From Mesostigma viride (lineage: Eukaryota > Streptophyta > Mesostigmatophyceae > Mesostigmatales > Mesostigmataceae), in assembly GCA_009746045.1 (NCBI GenBank), contig RPFO01001309.1:147501-211500 (forward strand): DNA of 64,000 nt, written 5' to 3'. Under the pieces are notes generated by a model that was given only the letters and a program-made list of their open reading frames with translations, did no database searches and was not told the origin of the DNA. Made by a program: the position numbers and the translations under genes. This document shows, piece by piece, positions 23,279 through 34,369 of this stretch. Position 1 is the stretch's first letter. The number at the start of each line of letters is the position of its first letter.

Positions 23279-23850
23279 GGTAACGCACCTGGTGGGTCTT
23301 GTGACGTCACGCTAGAAGAAGGAGTAGGCGACTTATCTGGGCGATCTGGAGCACCGAAAGCAGCATGAGGGCGGAATAGTCCAGCGCTCGTCCTAAAATC
23401 AGCGACCGAATAGTCCAGCGCTCGTCCTAAAAGCAGCGACCCGTATCTCTGCGGGTGCGGCCGTCTAATAAAACAGCAGCACGAAGGAAAAAGGTGTAGT
23501 AGTCTACCACGACGCTACTCGTCTCATTGTTGCCGAACCAAACAATTATCCTCTATCTACGACAGGAAGAGAATTATCCTCTATCTACGACAGGAAGAAA
23601 ACTTGCGCAGGAAAACAAAGCGAAGGAGCTATCTACGAAAGGGTTTATCCGCTACGAGCAGGTCTAGCATCTAGGCAGATCGTGTCCCGAACCGGGCAGC
23701 ACTACTCTCCCAGCTTGACGGCGACCCGCCCATTACCTGTCAAGAAAGTGTCGTCTTCGTATCCCTGGACGCGGAAGGGTTCTTGCAAAGGCGTATGTGA
23801 CAAAGGACCGTCGTCTCGTTCTCTACCTACGAAAGTTCCTCCGGAACCAT
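23279..23850 (-). other. Leader of Gypsy-1 with primer-binding region
   Basis: Region between the 5' LTR and the viroplasmin-like ORF. The minus strand just after the LTR reads A TGGTTCCGGAGGAAC, a candidate primer-binding site starting TGG one base from the LTR. A 30-base word is duplicated near 23377-23436. The frame at 23702-23932 is the tail of the LTR-spanning ORF discussed for Gypsy-2. Confidence 0.6.
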
Positions 23851-23962
23851 TGTTACGTCCTAAACTTCTACCTCCACCTCTACCTCTACTGGGCCTGATG
23901 CTACCTAAATTGGTCAGGCCTCCTCTACTCAAACCCCTAGCGAAAGACGAACGAGACGGAGC
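23851..23962 (-). repeat. 5' LTR of Gypsy-1, first part (split by Gypsy-2)
   Basis: Starts TGTTACGTCC exactly like 987 and breaks off at GGAGC, where Gypsy-2 inserted. The remainder is 57694-58148. Confidence 0.92.
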
Positions 23963-24506
23963 TGTTACGTCTCAGATTTCTACCGCCACCTCTACCTCTA
24001 CCTGGCCTGATGCTACCTAAACTAGTAAGGCCGCCTCTAGTTAAACCCCTAGCGAAAGACGAACGAGACGATCCAGATCTCAGTGCATTAACGTAAGTAT
24101 TACTGTAATACGCCATAAGCCATTTACACCAACCCGTTTACTCCAGGAATAGAGGAAGGAAACACAACTACACTGCCGTGACCCAAGCCTATATGTGTTA
24201 ATTCATTTAACACACGCCGAGTGAACACACGAGGGGTAGAACGTGCATAAATGGTCACCAACGGTCCAACACGTTCGGGCCGACCTGGCCCTCGCCTACA
24301 GATGCACGCTGGTCCACTACATTCTACCAAAGGATCAGGACCACTAATAAAGTACGCGGCGCGGCGCCCAAAGGCACCCAATGTACCACAGTACTGTTAC
24401 GAGGACAATAGTGTCCCAGTAGGAACTACACGTAAACCTAGGGACAACCGAGGCAAAAGACCTAATTTACGTCCGTAACTACAACGAATTGTTACGCGAC
24501 GCAACA
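23963..24506 (-). repeat. 3' LTR of Gypsy-2 (544 bp)
   Basis: TG...CA ends. Adjacent at 24507 to the polypurine tract complement. One extra C relative to the 5' LTR breaks the LTR-internal ORF. Confidence 0.92.
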
Positions 24507-24518
24507 CCTCCCCCCCCA
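24507..24518 (-). promoter_or_regulatory. Polypurine tract of Gypsy-2
   Basis: G-run with one A on the minus strand next to the 3' LTR, the same as at 1602-1613. Confidence 0.8.
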
Positions 24519-24880
24519 CAAAGGTAGGGAGCCCTCTCCCTACGCACAGGGAGGAAACCAAGGGGTAGGAAACCTAATGCACCCAGCACACACCAACACA
24601 ATCGGCAGGCCATCCAAGATACAAAGCACCAACGTATTAACTCGGTCTCCACCACCACGCCGGGTGGTGTAGGGTTAGCCAGCACCAAGCCTGGTGGGAG
24701 GTTCCCCTAACTGCCTGGAACAAAGTCCTTGCCGGGGGGGAACGGCACTGGGCAGGACACACAGAGTAAACAAATCAGTACCAAGGACCAAGAACGACCA
24801 GTCAACTGGCCAGAACGTGAGGGCGACTCTATATACCGGAGGGACAACACCCTCAGGTCGGGCCCAAGGCCCTCTATCTA
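24519..24880 (-). other. 3' untranslated region of Gypsy-2
   Basis: Noncoding sequence between the ORF3 stop and the polypurine tract. It closely matches 1614-1977. Confidence 0.7.
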
Positions 24881-27800
24881 CTAATTGCCATCCGTCTGGT
24901 AAGTGCCACGGGAGGCCAGCAGGACATCCAGGTACGCCTGGTAGTGAGCCACATCCTCGGCATTGTCGTGCCTATCTACAGTGAGGAAAACATCGGCCCA
25001 CACGCCGTCAGGAAAAAGACCCAGGAAGGCCCAGTAATACCTATGCTGCGTAAGAACGACCTGGCCACGGGCCCAGTCCAGGAAACCACAGGCAAAGAGG
25101 CGTAGGAAAGGCTCTACCGCGATCAAGCAGAGAGCCCGCAGGAGCAGGCGATGGTACCGGATCCGAGGGCGCAAACCCGTCGGGAAAAACAGATCTACCA
25201 GGGGCTCCACGTTAGACGGCCACATCCGGATGTGCCGAATCTCACGGGAGCGCCACCGACGGGCACACTGTCGCGACCCGAACGTCTCGAGGTAGTCGCT
25301 AGCCCGGGGAGGAGGATGGCCACGGGAGTCCAGACCCTGGCCCGGGATGGGCGCTGGACGACGGGCATCCCACTCTAGGATGGGCTGAAGGACCGTGCTG
25401 TACGTGGCACCCGGCACCGCAGGAAACTCTACCGTAAGGGCATCTGAGGCCATAATGCCCAGAGGCGGAGGGTAAGCCCACTGGAACCCGCCGTAGGTGT
25501 CCAAGTCATTGTGACGCCTAGCCCAGCGATACAGGACGCGCCGAACCAGGATCTCACCCTGGAACACCGGATCAGCTAAAATAACCATATCGAAAGGAGG
25601 CCGATCAGTCTCAACGGGTAGGCCACGGTCCCGCGGCGCCCGACACACCTGGGAGAACCCGTAGGACATGGGCGAAATGGCAAGCTCGGCGGAGGCGCGC
25701 GGCAGGTCACACTGTCGGCAGGCGAGCGCAGACATACCGTACCCAAAGACAGGCGTGTCGCGCGACTCCGGAGTCGCATGCACCACAGAAGGGGCCCGAT
25801 CCCGATCGCCCTCTGACAACTCCCGAAGGGAATCAGCAGCGCGGGTGGCGCGAGGATCAGAGCCACTGGACCGAACAACCGCAGCCAAAGACCGCGGGGC
25901 CGAAGGGACAGGGGCCGAAGAAGGGGTAGGAACCGGCACAGACGCAGACGGCGCCAGTACAACAGGGGGTCGCGTCGGACCCGATGCCGCAGGAGTTAAG
26001 TAATGCGTATTGCATTACTTAACTAAAATTGGGCCGCGTGGGGAAATCCGGCGTTCCGCACACACCGCTCGTTACCGAGGTGACTCGATTAATTACGACT
26101 CGGCTATTCCCAGCCTCGCGCCGTAATTCCTATTTCGACTTGGCCTACCCGGCCTCCGCCAAACATAGAAATCCACAAATATTTCGACTCGGCCTCCCAG
26201 GCCTACCCGCCGCAAATATTTCCGTGCCTCCGAGAGGATTCGAACCCGGTACCCCAGGAGCGAACGCCAATCTTAGTTAAGTAATGCAATACGCATTACT
26301 TTTGCATACTTGCAAGTATGCAAAAGTAATGCGTATTGCATTACTTAACTAAGATTGGCGTTCGCTCCTGGGGTACCGGGTTCGAATCCTCTCGGAGGCA
26401 CGGAAATATTTGCGGCGGGTAGGCCTGGGAGGCCGAGTCGAAATATTTGTGGATTTCTATGTTTGGCGGAGGCCGGGTAGGCCAAGTCGAAATAGGAATT
26501 ACGGCGCGAGGCTGGGAATAGCCGAGTCGTAATTAATCGAGTCACCTCGGTAACGAGCGGTGTGTGCGGAACGCCGGATTTCCCCACGCGGCCCAATTTT
26601 AGTTAAGTAATGCAATACGCATTACTTAACTAAGATTGGCGTTCGCTCCTGGGGTACCGGGTTCGAATCCTCTCGGAGGCACGGAAATACTTGCGGCGGG
26701 TAGGCCTGGGAGGCCGAGTCGAAATATTTGTGGATTTCTATGTTTGGCGGAGGCCGGGTAGGCCAAGTCGAAATAGGAATTACGGCGCGAGGCTGGGAAT
26801 AGCCGAGTCGTAATTAATCGAGTCACCTCGGTAACGAGCGGTGTGTGCGGAACGCCGGATTTCCCCACGCGGCCCAATTTTAGTTAAGTAATGCAATACG
26901 CATTACTTTTGCATACTTGCAAGTATGCAAAAGTAATGCGTATTGCATTACTTAACTAAGATTGGCGTTCGCTCCTGGGGTACCGGGTTCGAATCCTCTC
27001 GGAGGCACGGAAATATTTGCGGCGGGTAGGCCTGGGAGGCCGAGTCGAAATATTTGTGGATTTCTATGTTTGGCGGAGGCCGGGTAGGCCAAGTCGAAAT
27101 AGGAATTACGGCGCGAGGCTGGGAATAGCCGAGTCGTAATTAATCGAGTCACCTCGGTAACGAGCGGTGTGTGCGGAACGCCGGATTTCCCCACGCGGCC
27201 CAATTTTAGTTAAGTAATGCAATACGCATTACTTTTGCATACTTGACAAGTATGCAAAAGTAATGCGTATTGCATTACTTAACTGCAGGGGGTCGCGACG
27301 GCCCCGCCTCCGCAGCTGGCGCTCCGGTCTCTGGTGGCGGAGCACCCCCAGGCCACATGTTGAAAACAGGGCCCGTGGGGACAGGCAATCCGGCATACGA
27401 CTGGTTACCGTCTAAGCTCCAGTCGGGCACCGGAATCCTCTGCGGAGGACCGCCCTCCCAAAGCCTGGGAAGACCGCCCGGGTCGCTGAAGAAACCCCGC
27501 GAGGGCGGCGCTGACGCGGTGGGCGGCCCGGAAGCGACGGCGACGGGCGCGGCCGCTGGGACGGAGGACTCGCGCCGAGGCGCAGGTAAGTCAGTAGCAG
27601 GCGCAGGGGCAGCCGAAGGCGTAGGAGCCGCAGCAACAGAGGAACCCGCAGCCACCGAGGGCTCGCGCGGCACAGGCGGACCCGTAGACGTCGAGGCGAC
27701 CGAAGGGGAAGGGGGCACAGATACAGCAGACACCCCACCTGGCGTGGCTGGAGCGTGCGCCTGGGCCGCCATGAAGGCCCCGAAGGCCGCTGTCAGGGAC

Positions 27801-28501
27801 TGGATCTGCGCCTGCATCGCAGAAACTGTCGCCGAAAGAGGATCAGGCTCACGATCAGAGCCCAAAGGGGTAGGCTCCACCGATGCGCGCCGGACCGACC
27901 TTGGTGAAGACGGGACAGGGGAAGGAGCCGACACTGAAGAGGAGGACGCCGCAGGGGAGGCCGAATACTCAGGAGTGTACTGTGCCTCGACTGGTGCGTC
28001 CGTAGGAGTAGGGTCGCCCAATACTACGCCCGCTGTCTGGTCCGCGATCTCCATGAACTCAACCGCCCGTAGGAGGTCACAGGGGTTGTCATCTACCTCT
28101 GCCTCACCCTCGCCCGGAAGCCAGGGGAACACCTCCCGTAGGCAAGCGCGACCCACAGGGGTAGACAGGTAGGAAAACACCCGGGGGCACTGAAGGACCG
28201 CGGCTATCTGCCCTAATGCTGGGCAGCGGGAGCCGCATCCTAAAAGGCAATGCCCGGCATCGTCGAATCCATGCACAACTAGCTGTTGCGGATCATCTGG
28301 AGCCGGGCCGAACCACGCGACCCCAAAGAGGGCAGCCCTGACTAAAGACGCATGCTGCGCCTGGAGAGCAGACTGAATGATGCCACCCGGATAACTGGAA
28401 CGTGACACCCAGCGGCCCGGAAGGGCCTCGAAGTAGAGCTCTGGATCCGGTGGCGGAGGGGAAGGTGGCCGGCTCTCCGACGGAGGGGTAGGATCAGCCA
28501 T
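24881..28501 (-). pseudogene. ORF3 of Gypsy-2 (env position), interrupted by a 1.29 kb insertion
   Basis: ATG at 28501, stop TAG at 24881-24883. Apart from the insertion 25994-27284 the frame appears continuous, giving roughly 770-780 residues. The N-terminal part (about 1-170) has Trp-, Cys- and Pro-containing segments such as VAWFGPAPDDP and HCLLGCGSRC. The middle is Pro/Ala/Ser-rich with a short helix around AMQAQIQSLTAAFGAFMAAQ. The C-terminal 350 residues look globular, with many R, W and FF pairs and a final RYYWAFLGLFPDGVW. There is no clear signal peptide or terminal membrane anchor, so it is not an obvious envelope protein. Third positions are strongly G/C, unlike the adjacent pol. 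Function unknown. Confidence 0.75.
25994..27284. mobile_element. Composite insertion of four 260-bp units with palindromic joints
   Basis: Inserted in ORF3 of Gypsy-2 with GCAGG duplicated at 25989-25993 and 27285-27289. Both ends are AGTTAAGTAATGC hairpins. Inside are four nearly identical units: one at about 26025-26282 and three inverted relative to it at about 26342-26600, 26627-26885 and 26953-27211. They are separated by palindromes built from GTAATGCAATACGCATTAC, with or without a TTTGCATACTTGCAAGTATG core. Each unit has an 83-codon frame with nearly identical sequence and a GGTTCGAATCC word matching a pol III B box. Confidence 0.85.
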
Positions 28502-29152
28502 GATGGCTGCGGAGGGGAGGGGACAACCAACCACCCACCAACAGCAGAAATACGATAAGGGAGGGGCAGGTTGCCAACTAGAGCTGGTGTAGGGTTTTGT
28601 AGTCCTGCAACAAACGACTACAACCATCTAACTCACTCTCCGTGTACCATACTTTATCTACCTCACTACGAGCATACATCCATTTCACTTTATACTGGCG
28701 CTGGGTACCACGGCCCTTTTTGATATCTCTATGGGCCACGATGCTCTCTACTTCGTCTTCTACCTCCCCAGTGTCAGGGTTATGCTCTAAAGGGGCAGGA
28801 GCTAGCTCTCTACCAGCGAACGTGCTAGGGTGGTAAAGCTTCAGCTGGCTTCTATGGAAGGTGTTAGAATGTGTCTGCCAAGAGGTAGGGATATCGATTT
28901 TATATAAGAAATTTCCTACTCTAGACAACACACGGAAGGGTCCTAAGAAGGCGGGCCTAAGTTTGACCTTAAGTTCTGCTTCGAACTTGTGAGCAAATCG
29001 GCCAACACGGGGGCCTTCTACTAATACTAGATCTCCTATATCTATCTCAGGCGCTCTTCTATCTAAGGAGGCACGCAACCTAGCAAGGTACTTAGACTGA
29101 GCTTTTTGGTACCCTGAAATCGCGTGGTCATGTGCAGTTTTCATTCTATCTA

Positions 29153-29637
29153 CCGTAGTGGTCCCAATATCTGTACGCGTAATTATGTACGAATCGACCT
29201 CGTACAGGCCCAAAAAAACCCTCTTCCGGGCCTCGTACACCTCAAAATTAGGTACCACCAGCGCAGCGCGGCGCAGACCTTAAAGCCTAGCTACCCGTGG
29301 CGCGGCGCCCGGAGGGAGTTTTCGCGCGCAAACTTCGTTTGATCTGCGTTGAGACATGACTCAGAGGTAAACTGTGCATTTTTTATTTATCCCATACACC
29401 ATCACAATATACCCGCCCGCTGGCATTCAGTTAGCTAAATGGCTACTACTACCTAGTACCTACATGCAGTTCAGTCAAACTGAACTGAACTACCTACTAC
29501 TCGCGCACCCTTGAATATACCCTGACATTATACGTACGTACAGTAAAAATAATTCCCAAAAGTTCTCGTACACGTAACAAAAATTCCTAAAAGTATTCGT
29601 ACGATAATTACGCGTACAGATATTGGGGCCACTACGG
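29153..29637. mobile_element. MITE with TA duplication
   Basis: 485 bases with inverted termini of about 40 bases (CCGTAGTGGTCCCAATATC... against CCGTAGTGGCCCCAATATC...), flanked by TA at 29151-29152 and 29638-29639. No coding capacity. The TA duplication is typical of Tc1/mariner-derived non-autonomous elements. Confidence 0.85.
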
Positions 29638-29808
29638 TAGTAAGGCCTGTACACCTTCTACAGTATCCCGGGACACATCGTCCCTGTCCCGTAGAGGACT
29701 AGCTAAGAGAGAGGTAGGAGTAAGAGGCTGTCTACCAGTATCTAGGAAGAAGGGCGTATATCCATGCGCAGCCTGGGGGCAATTGTTAAGGGAGAACTCT
29801 ACCAAACA

Positions 29809-31121
29809 CCGGGTTGGCAAATACGGGTACGGGGTATAATACGCGGACCTAAAATACGCGTATTATACGTGGGGGGTGTAAAATACGTGGCGGTAAAATA
29901 CGCGACAGTTTTTGTGGTCCAATTGTCAGTCACCCAATTAGCACGCTCCTTGATGATGGTCATGCAGTTATTGCAACTGAAATTGGTGTATATGCTTATT
30001 TATTAACATCTTCCATTTAATTATGCCCTGGAATCCTATCTGATTATGATTTGTTAAATGCAGGGGGGAGCAGGCTGCAACGGGAATAGTAAGGAATCAA
30101 TTAATAAATTGATTGTAAGGAAAGCCATCCACTACTATATAATGCATGAGAGAACATAAGACACAACTCCGAGAAGGAGGGGTGGCGTGCCCTCCTTTGT
30201 ACTGGATCATGCCGGCCACCATCTGCTTGAAAGAGGCGCTCTCAGCCGCATTGAAGGCAATGCCGTTCTCGATAAAAAATTCGGCAGCCAGCAGCTGGAC
30301 ACCTTTCTCGTCGACGGGAACCAGCCATTTGGTGATGCTCAGCTGGCCTTTGCTGGGAACCGACGACAAGTCATGATCAGCCGGCGCAGCCCCTCCCATC
30401 TCCGCCATTGCCCTGTTCAAATTGTGCTGCTTCTTGGCGTCTGACTTCTGCAACTTGTTGTTAGCAATCCTGAGAAACCTGCTCCGGATATTCGGTGGAA
30501 TTTTGTCGCAGGGTAACATCCCTTCCCCTGCGATTCCGGCAAAGTGTGCACGGACTCGGAATACGCTGATTGGCCCCGCCTTGTAGGAGAAGTTCTTGTT
30601 GCAAAATGAGCAGAACATCCTCGACACATACTGCGTTGTGTTACTAACAGCATCTAGCTGTGACTGCTTCTTTCTTCTCGACAACGAAATCCCATTCAGG
30701 CCCTTTCTTCGGCATGGCTGCAAATCGAAAATGGCTGCACACTATCGCACAGTCGCACTGGCCTCGTCGTCGCTATATTGCATTACACCGTCAGTAGCAC
30801 AGCTGGCATTTGCTGGCATTATGCGTTATGTATGTACCTAGTCCTAGCTGTCTCCTACCGGCCAAAGATTTTGCAAGGCTTGCGCTTTATGGAAAGAACT
30901 GTACGCATCTACTTCTAGTAGTAAAAATCTCAAATGTGCAGTGAACGCGCCGCGCCCAGAACCTGGGCACCGCGCCAGTGCCCGCTGCCCGCTGGTACCC
31001 CCGAAAAATTCTAAGTCCAAACCGCGTATTCTGAAGTAAAGTACGCGTATATACGGCGGAGGCCTTCAGTGTACGTTTTCCCGTATTTTTGCGGCTCCGT
31101 ACGGCGTACTGACCAACCCGG
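29809..31121 (-). mobile_element. hAT-type DNA transposon, internally deleted
   Basis: 1313 bases with short inverted ends CCGGGTTGG and an 8-bp duplication ACCAAACA at 29801-29808 and 31122-31129. The 8-bp TSD and the encoded BED-finger protein together indicate the hAT superfamily. Only the N-terminal part of a transposase is present, so the copy is non-autonomous. Confidence 0.88.
30097..30715 (-). pseudogene. hAT transposase N-terminus with BED zinc finger
   Basis: The natural ATG is probably at 30715 (MPKKGPEWDFVVEKK). That frame stops after about 23 codons, and the homologous sequence resumes in another frame at QLDAVSNTTQYV. This is followed by a BED-type finger (CSFCNKNF, then RAHFAGIAGEGMLPCDKIP), a charged linker, and the ENGIAFNAAES...FKQM segment typical of hAT proteins just after the finger. 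The catalytic RNase H-like core and the dimerisation domain are missing. One frameshift plus a large internal deletion make it non-functional. Confidence 0.82.
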
Positions 31122-32022
31122 ACCAAACATAAATAATCCTCCCAATCACTTCCCGAGCCATTAACATAGTGCCTAAGCGCTTCTTCCACTACCCTATTAA
31201 GACGCTCTACTAAATGAGAGGAGGAGGAGTGGTAGGCAGTACCGTATGTAACCTTGGTACCGATGGCAGCGAAAAACTGCTGCCAAAAATCTGAGGTAAA
31301 TAACTTATCTTTATCACTAATAAACTGCCTACTCAAACCATGATATCTGTAAACGTTATTAAGGTATAGGCGTGCGCAATCACGTGCGGTGAGTTCTAAA
31401 GGACACGGCACGAGATGACACATACGAGTAAAACGATCTACGAACACAAGGATCTGGGCACTACCTCTATCATTCTTTCTAAAAGGTCCTACAAAATCCA
31501 TCATGATAGAGTCCCACGGCATGATGGGATCGGGTAGGGTCCTAGGTTCTGCTATCTGTCCTACATTATTGGGTTTCATCTCCTGGCAAGATTGACAGGT
31601 TCTAACATACTCATCTACATCCTTGAAAAGGGAAGGCCAGTAATAAGAGCGGGCTACTAGGTCCCGTACCCGTTTACCACCCTGATGAGCAGGTAAGTCA
31701 TGCAACTCAAAGAGCAAGGAGGAGCGACAGATAGGAGGGACATACAGGCGCCATTGAGGGGGAGAATCTGCTATTTGCACATATAAAAACCCACCTACAA
31801 ATTTACAAGGGTGCTTGCCTAATTGTTGGGGATGGGCTGCAATGGCAGCTAAGGCTTCCGGCTCAGTGGCCGTAAATCTACTAATAAGGCGTTCAAGATC
31901 AGAGGTAGGCATCGCTACAGAGGTATCCAGAACAGGTTTAAAGAGGTCTCCTACCGCCTTGCCAAAGAGAAGGGGAGGTCCTAAAGGAACTATGTTATCA
32001 TAAGACTTTCCTGACCTAGTCG

Positions 32023-32820
32023 CTATATGGCTAAGCGGTATAGAAATTTTATTTTTCCCCTCCCCCCCACCGAGACCACAGGAAGGGCCTCACACGGGAG
32101 AGAGAGTCCTACGTGAGAAAGGAGATCAGGCATGCGAACAGCAGTATGAAAGAGATAGGCATAGGATTCATCATCAGGTAGTTCACCATAAGGGGTTACA
32201 CCCATAGTAGTAGGAACTAGAGTAGTATTGAGAACATCCAGGTCCTCGAAAAAGGAGTAATCTGCGCGACGGGAGAGTGCATCTGGTACTATATTATCTA
32301 CACCCTTAACATACTGAAGTTTAAAAGGGGAAAACTGTGCTAAGAACTCCATCCAGCGCGCTTGACGAGGGGTAAGGTTGGGTTGGGAGAGAAGATGAGT
32401 AAGGGGACGGTGATCTGTTTGGATAACTAATCTATAAGGATCTATTTCACAGGGTTCATTCAGGCAGACATCAAATTGAGCACCTTTAAGAAAGTGCTGC
32501 CACGCATGGCAACAATACAGCACTGCTAAAAGTTCCTGCTGGTGTACGGGATAGTTACGCTCCGCAGGGAGCATTGTCCTAGATGTACTCAATTGGCTGT
32601 AAGCCCTGACCCTGATCCTGGAGAAGGACGCCCCCTATAGCTACCTTACTAGCGTCTGTAGCTACCACAAAGGGTTTAGTAGTATCCGGTAGGATGAGTA
32701 CGGGAGGGGAGAGGAGTAGGGATTTTAGACACTGAAAGGCCGACTGACATTCACTACTCCAGACAAAGGGGATATCCTTCTTTAATAAATGATTAATAGG
32801 GGCTGCTATAGTTGCGAAAC
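32023..32820 (-). pseudogene. RNase H domain, Gypsy-2 pol
   Basis: Active-site D in VATDASK (near 32660), E in HQQELLAV and D in IQTDHRP are visible. Two bases are missing near 32583 relative to Gypsy-1, so the domain is split between two frames. The zero frame ends at 32023, beyond the G7 run at 32062-32068. Confidence 0.88.
32062..32068 (-). promoter_or_regulatory. Candidate -1 frameshift site, RNase H/integrase of Gypsy-2
   Basis: G7 on the minus strand, in the same codon phase as at 9085-9091. The -1 frame is open into integrase. Confidence 0.55.
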
Positions 32821-34369
32821 GCAGGATAAAACGCCTATAGTAAGAGGCAATCCCTAGAAAACTACGTACACCTTTAACGTCGGTAGGGGTAGGCCATTCC
32901 TGAATTGACTTAGTTTTATCCGGGTCGGTAGCGACCCCGGCATCTGACAAGACGTGTCCTAAAAATGGTACACTCCTACCAGAACGAACTTTAGCACGGC
33001 GAGCCCACAAGGAATTTTCAGCCATTATCTCTAATACTTTCTTTAAATCACGTAGGTGCGTTTCAAAATCAGGGGAGTAAATAAGGATATCATCTAAGTA
33101 AGCCTGAGCACAAGAACGGTCATGCTCAGATAAAGAAACAGAGGAGAAGGAAGGATCCTTTAAATCAGAGGACACTTGAGGAAGGTGAGAATTCCCCATA
33201 ACAGGTCTAAGCACTTCATTCATTAACATTTGAAAAGAGGCAGGAGAGTTACAGAGTCCCATAGCCGCTACTCTAAACTGGTAATGACCAAAAGGGGTAG
33301 CAAAGGCGGTTTTATGGCAATCCTCAGGAGCTATACGCAGTTGCCAAAAACCATCCGCACAATCCAGTACTGTGAAACACGTAGAACCTTTAACCTTATT
33401 AAATATATCATCAATACGAGGTAGAGGGTATTTAGACTTCACAGTAATATCATTCAACTTCCTATAATCAGGCGAAACTTGCCATTTGGCTTAGGAACTA
33501 ACAGGACACCAGCTGAGTAGGGAGAGTTACTAGGCTCTATCAATCCTGCTTCTAATAGTGACACTAAAATCTGTTTTAGTTCCTTTAACTCGGTAGGGCC
33601 CATTCTATACATCGGAGAGTGCGTAGGAACTGCACCGTCCTTGATGACTACACGGTGTAAAACAGAACGAGGAGGAGGATAGGAAGGAGTCTTTTCTTCA
33701 AAAACTTTTGAGGCATCTATCACAGCCATGTATCTGACTATTTCATTTTCAGTAAATCCCACTCCTATTGTATCCACTGTGTTTATATCTATGTCCACAC
33801 TATTATTAGTGATAGGTATCTCTTGTACTTCTAACTGAAGGAACATACATAATAGGTATCCATATTCCTTTAGTTCAGATCGCAATTCTTCATTGGACAT
33901 TAATACTTCAGGTATAGGTCTTACAGGAGGATCAACAGGTGTAGGAGGAGTAATATCTACCAAGGATAAATTTTCTAATCTATAATGACGTTCCGGTACC
34001 CAGTAAGAGCTATCTGGAAACCAAATGACCATGGTATCATAATTAATAGTAATCTTATTATCCTGGTGCCAATCTAATCCTAGTAATACATCAGCGGTAG
34101 TGATAGGGCCTATAGTGGCCGTCAGGTTGATAGTACGTCCTTGTATGACCAGGGGAAGGGACACCGTACCCGGGGAATGACTGGTGCGACCGTCAGCATA
34201 ATGAACAGTGACAGGTTTGGTGTGAGGGATAGGGACTAGTCCTAAACGCCTAACTAGGGCCTCGCTCACAAAGGAGCTAGCCGCACCCGGCGCTATCTAC
34301 CAACACAGAGACATTCAAAAGTTCATCAGCATGCAAGAAAGGGTCTACAACAGTATGGGGAACGGTTAA
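32579..34369 (-). pseudogene. Protease and reverse transcriptase, Gypsy-2 pol
   Basis: Retropepsin, RT palm and YLDD (near 33100) are present as in Gypsy-1. Lesions relative to Gypsy-1 are a 4-base insertion near 34288, directly in the VDSGA catalytic motif of the protease, and a 7-base deletion near 33472 after PNGKFRL. The RT frame from 33457 to 32579 is otherwise open. The first codons of pol lie beyond the large insertion, at 54213-54370. Confidence 0.9.

Larger units (their letters stand above)
28578..32068 (-). pseudogene. Integrase with chromodomain-like tail, Gypsy-2 pol
   Basis: Same architecture as in Gypsy-1: HH-CC module (near 31610-31700), DDE core (MDFVG near 31500, ISDKD near 31310, HLVERLN near 31200), then a basic linker and a chromodomain-like tail ending at the stop 28578. 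The core is cut after the catalytic Glu by the hAT element 29809-31121 and again by the MITE 29153-29637. Without these two the frame would be nearly continuous. Entry from RNase H is by the G7 run 32062-32068. Confidence 0.88.

Noticed and set aside
26379-26389. tRNA gene suggested by GGTTCGAATCC
   Set aside because: The T-stem does not pair properly, no A box or anticodon arm could be placed, and the word is repeated in all four units. Kept only as a B-box-like word.
26029-27203. 83-codon ORF found four times in the composite insertion as a gene
   Set aside because: The units are almost identical copies, so identity of the ORF does not show selection. The peptide has no recognisable domain.
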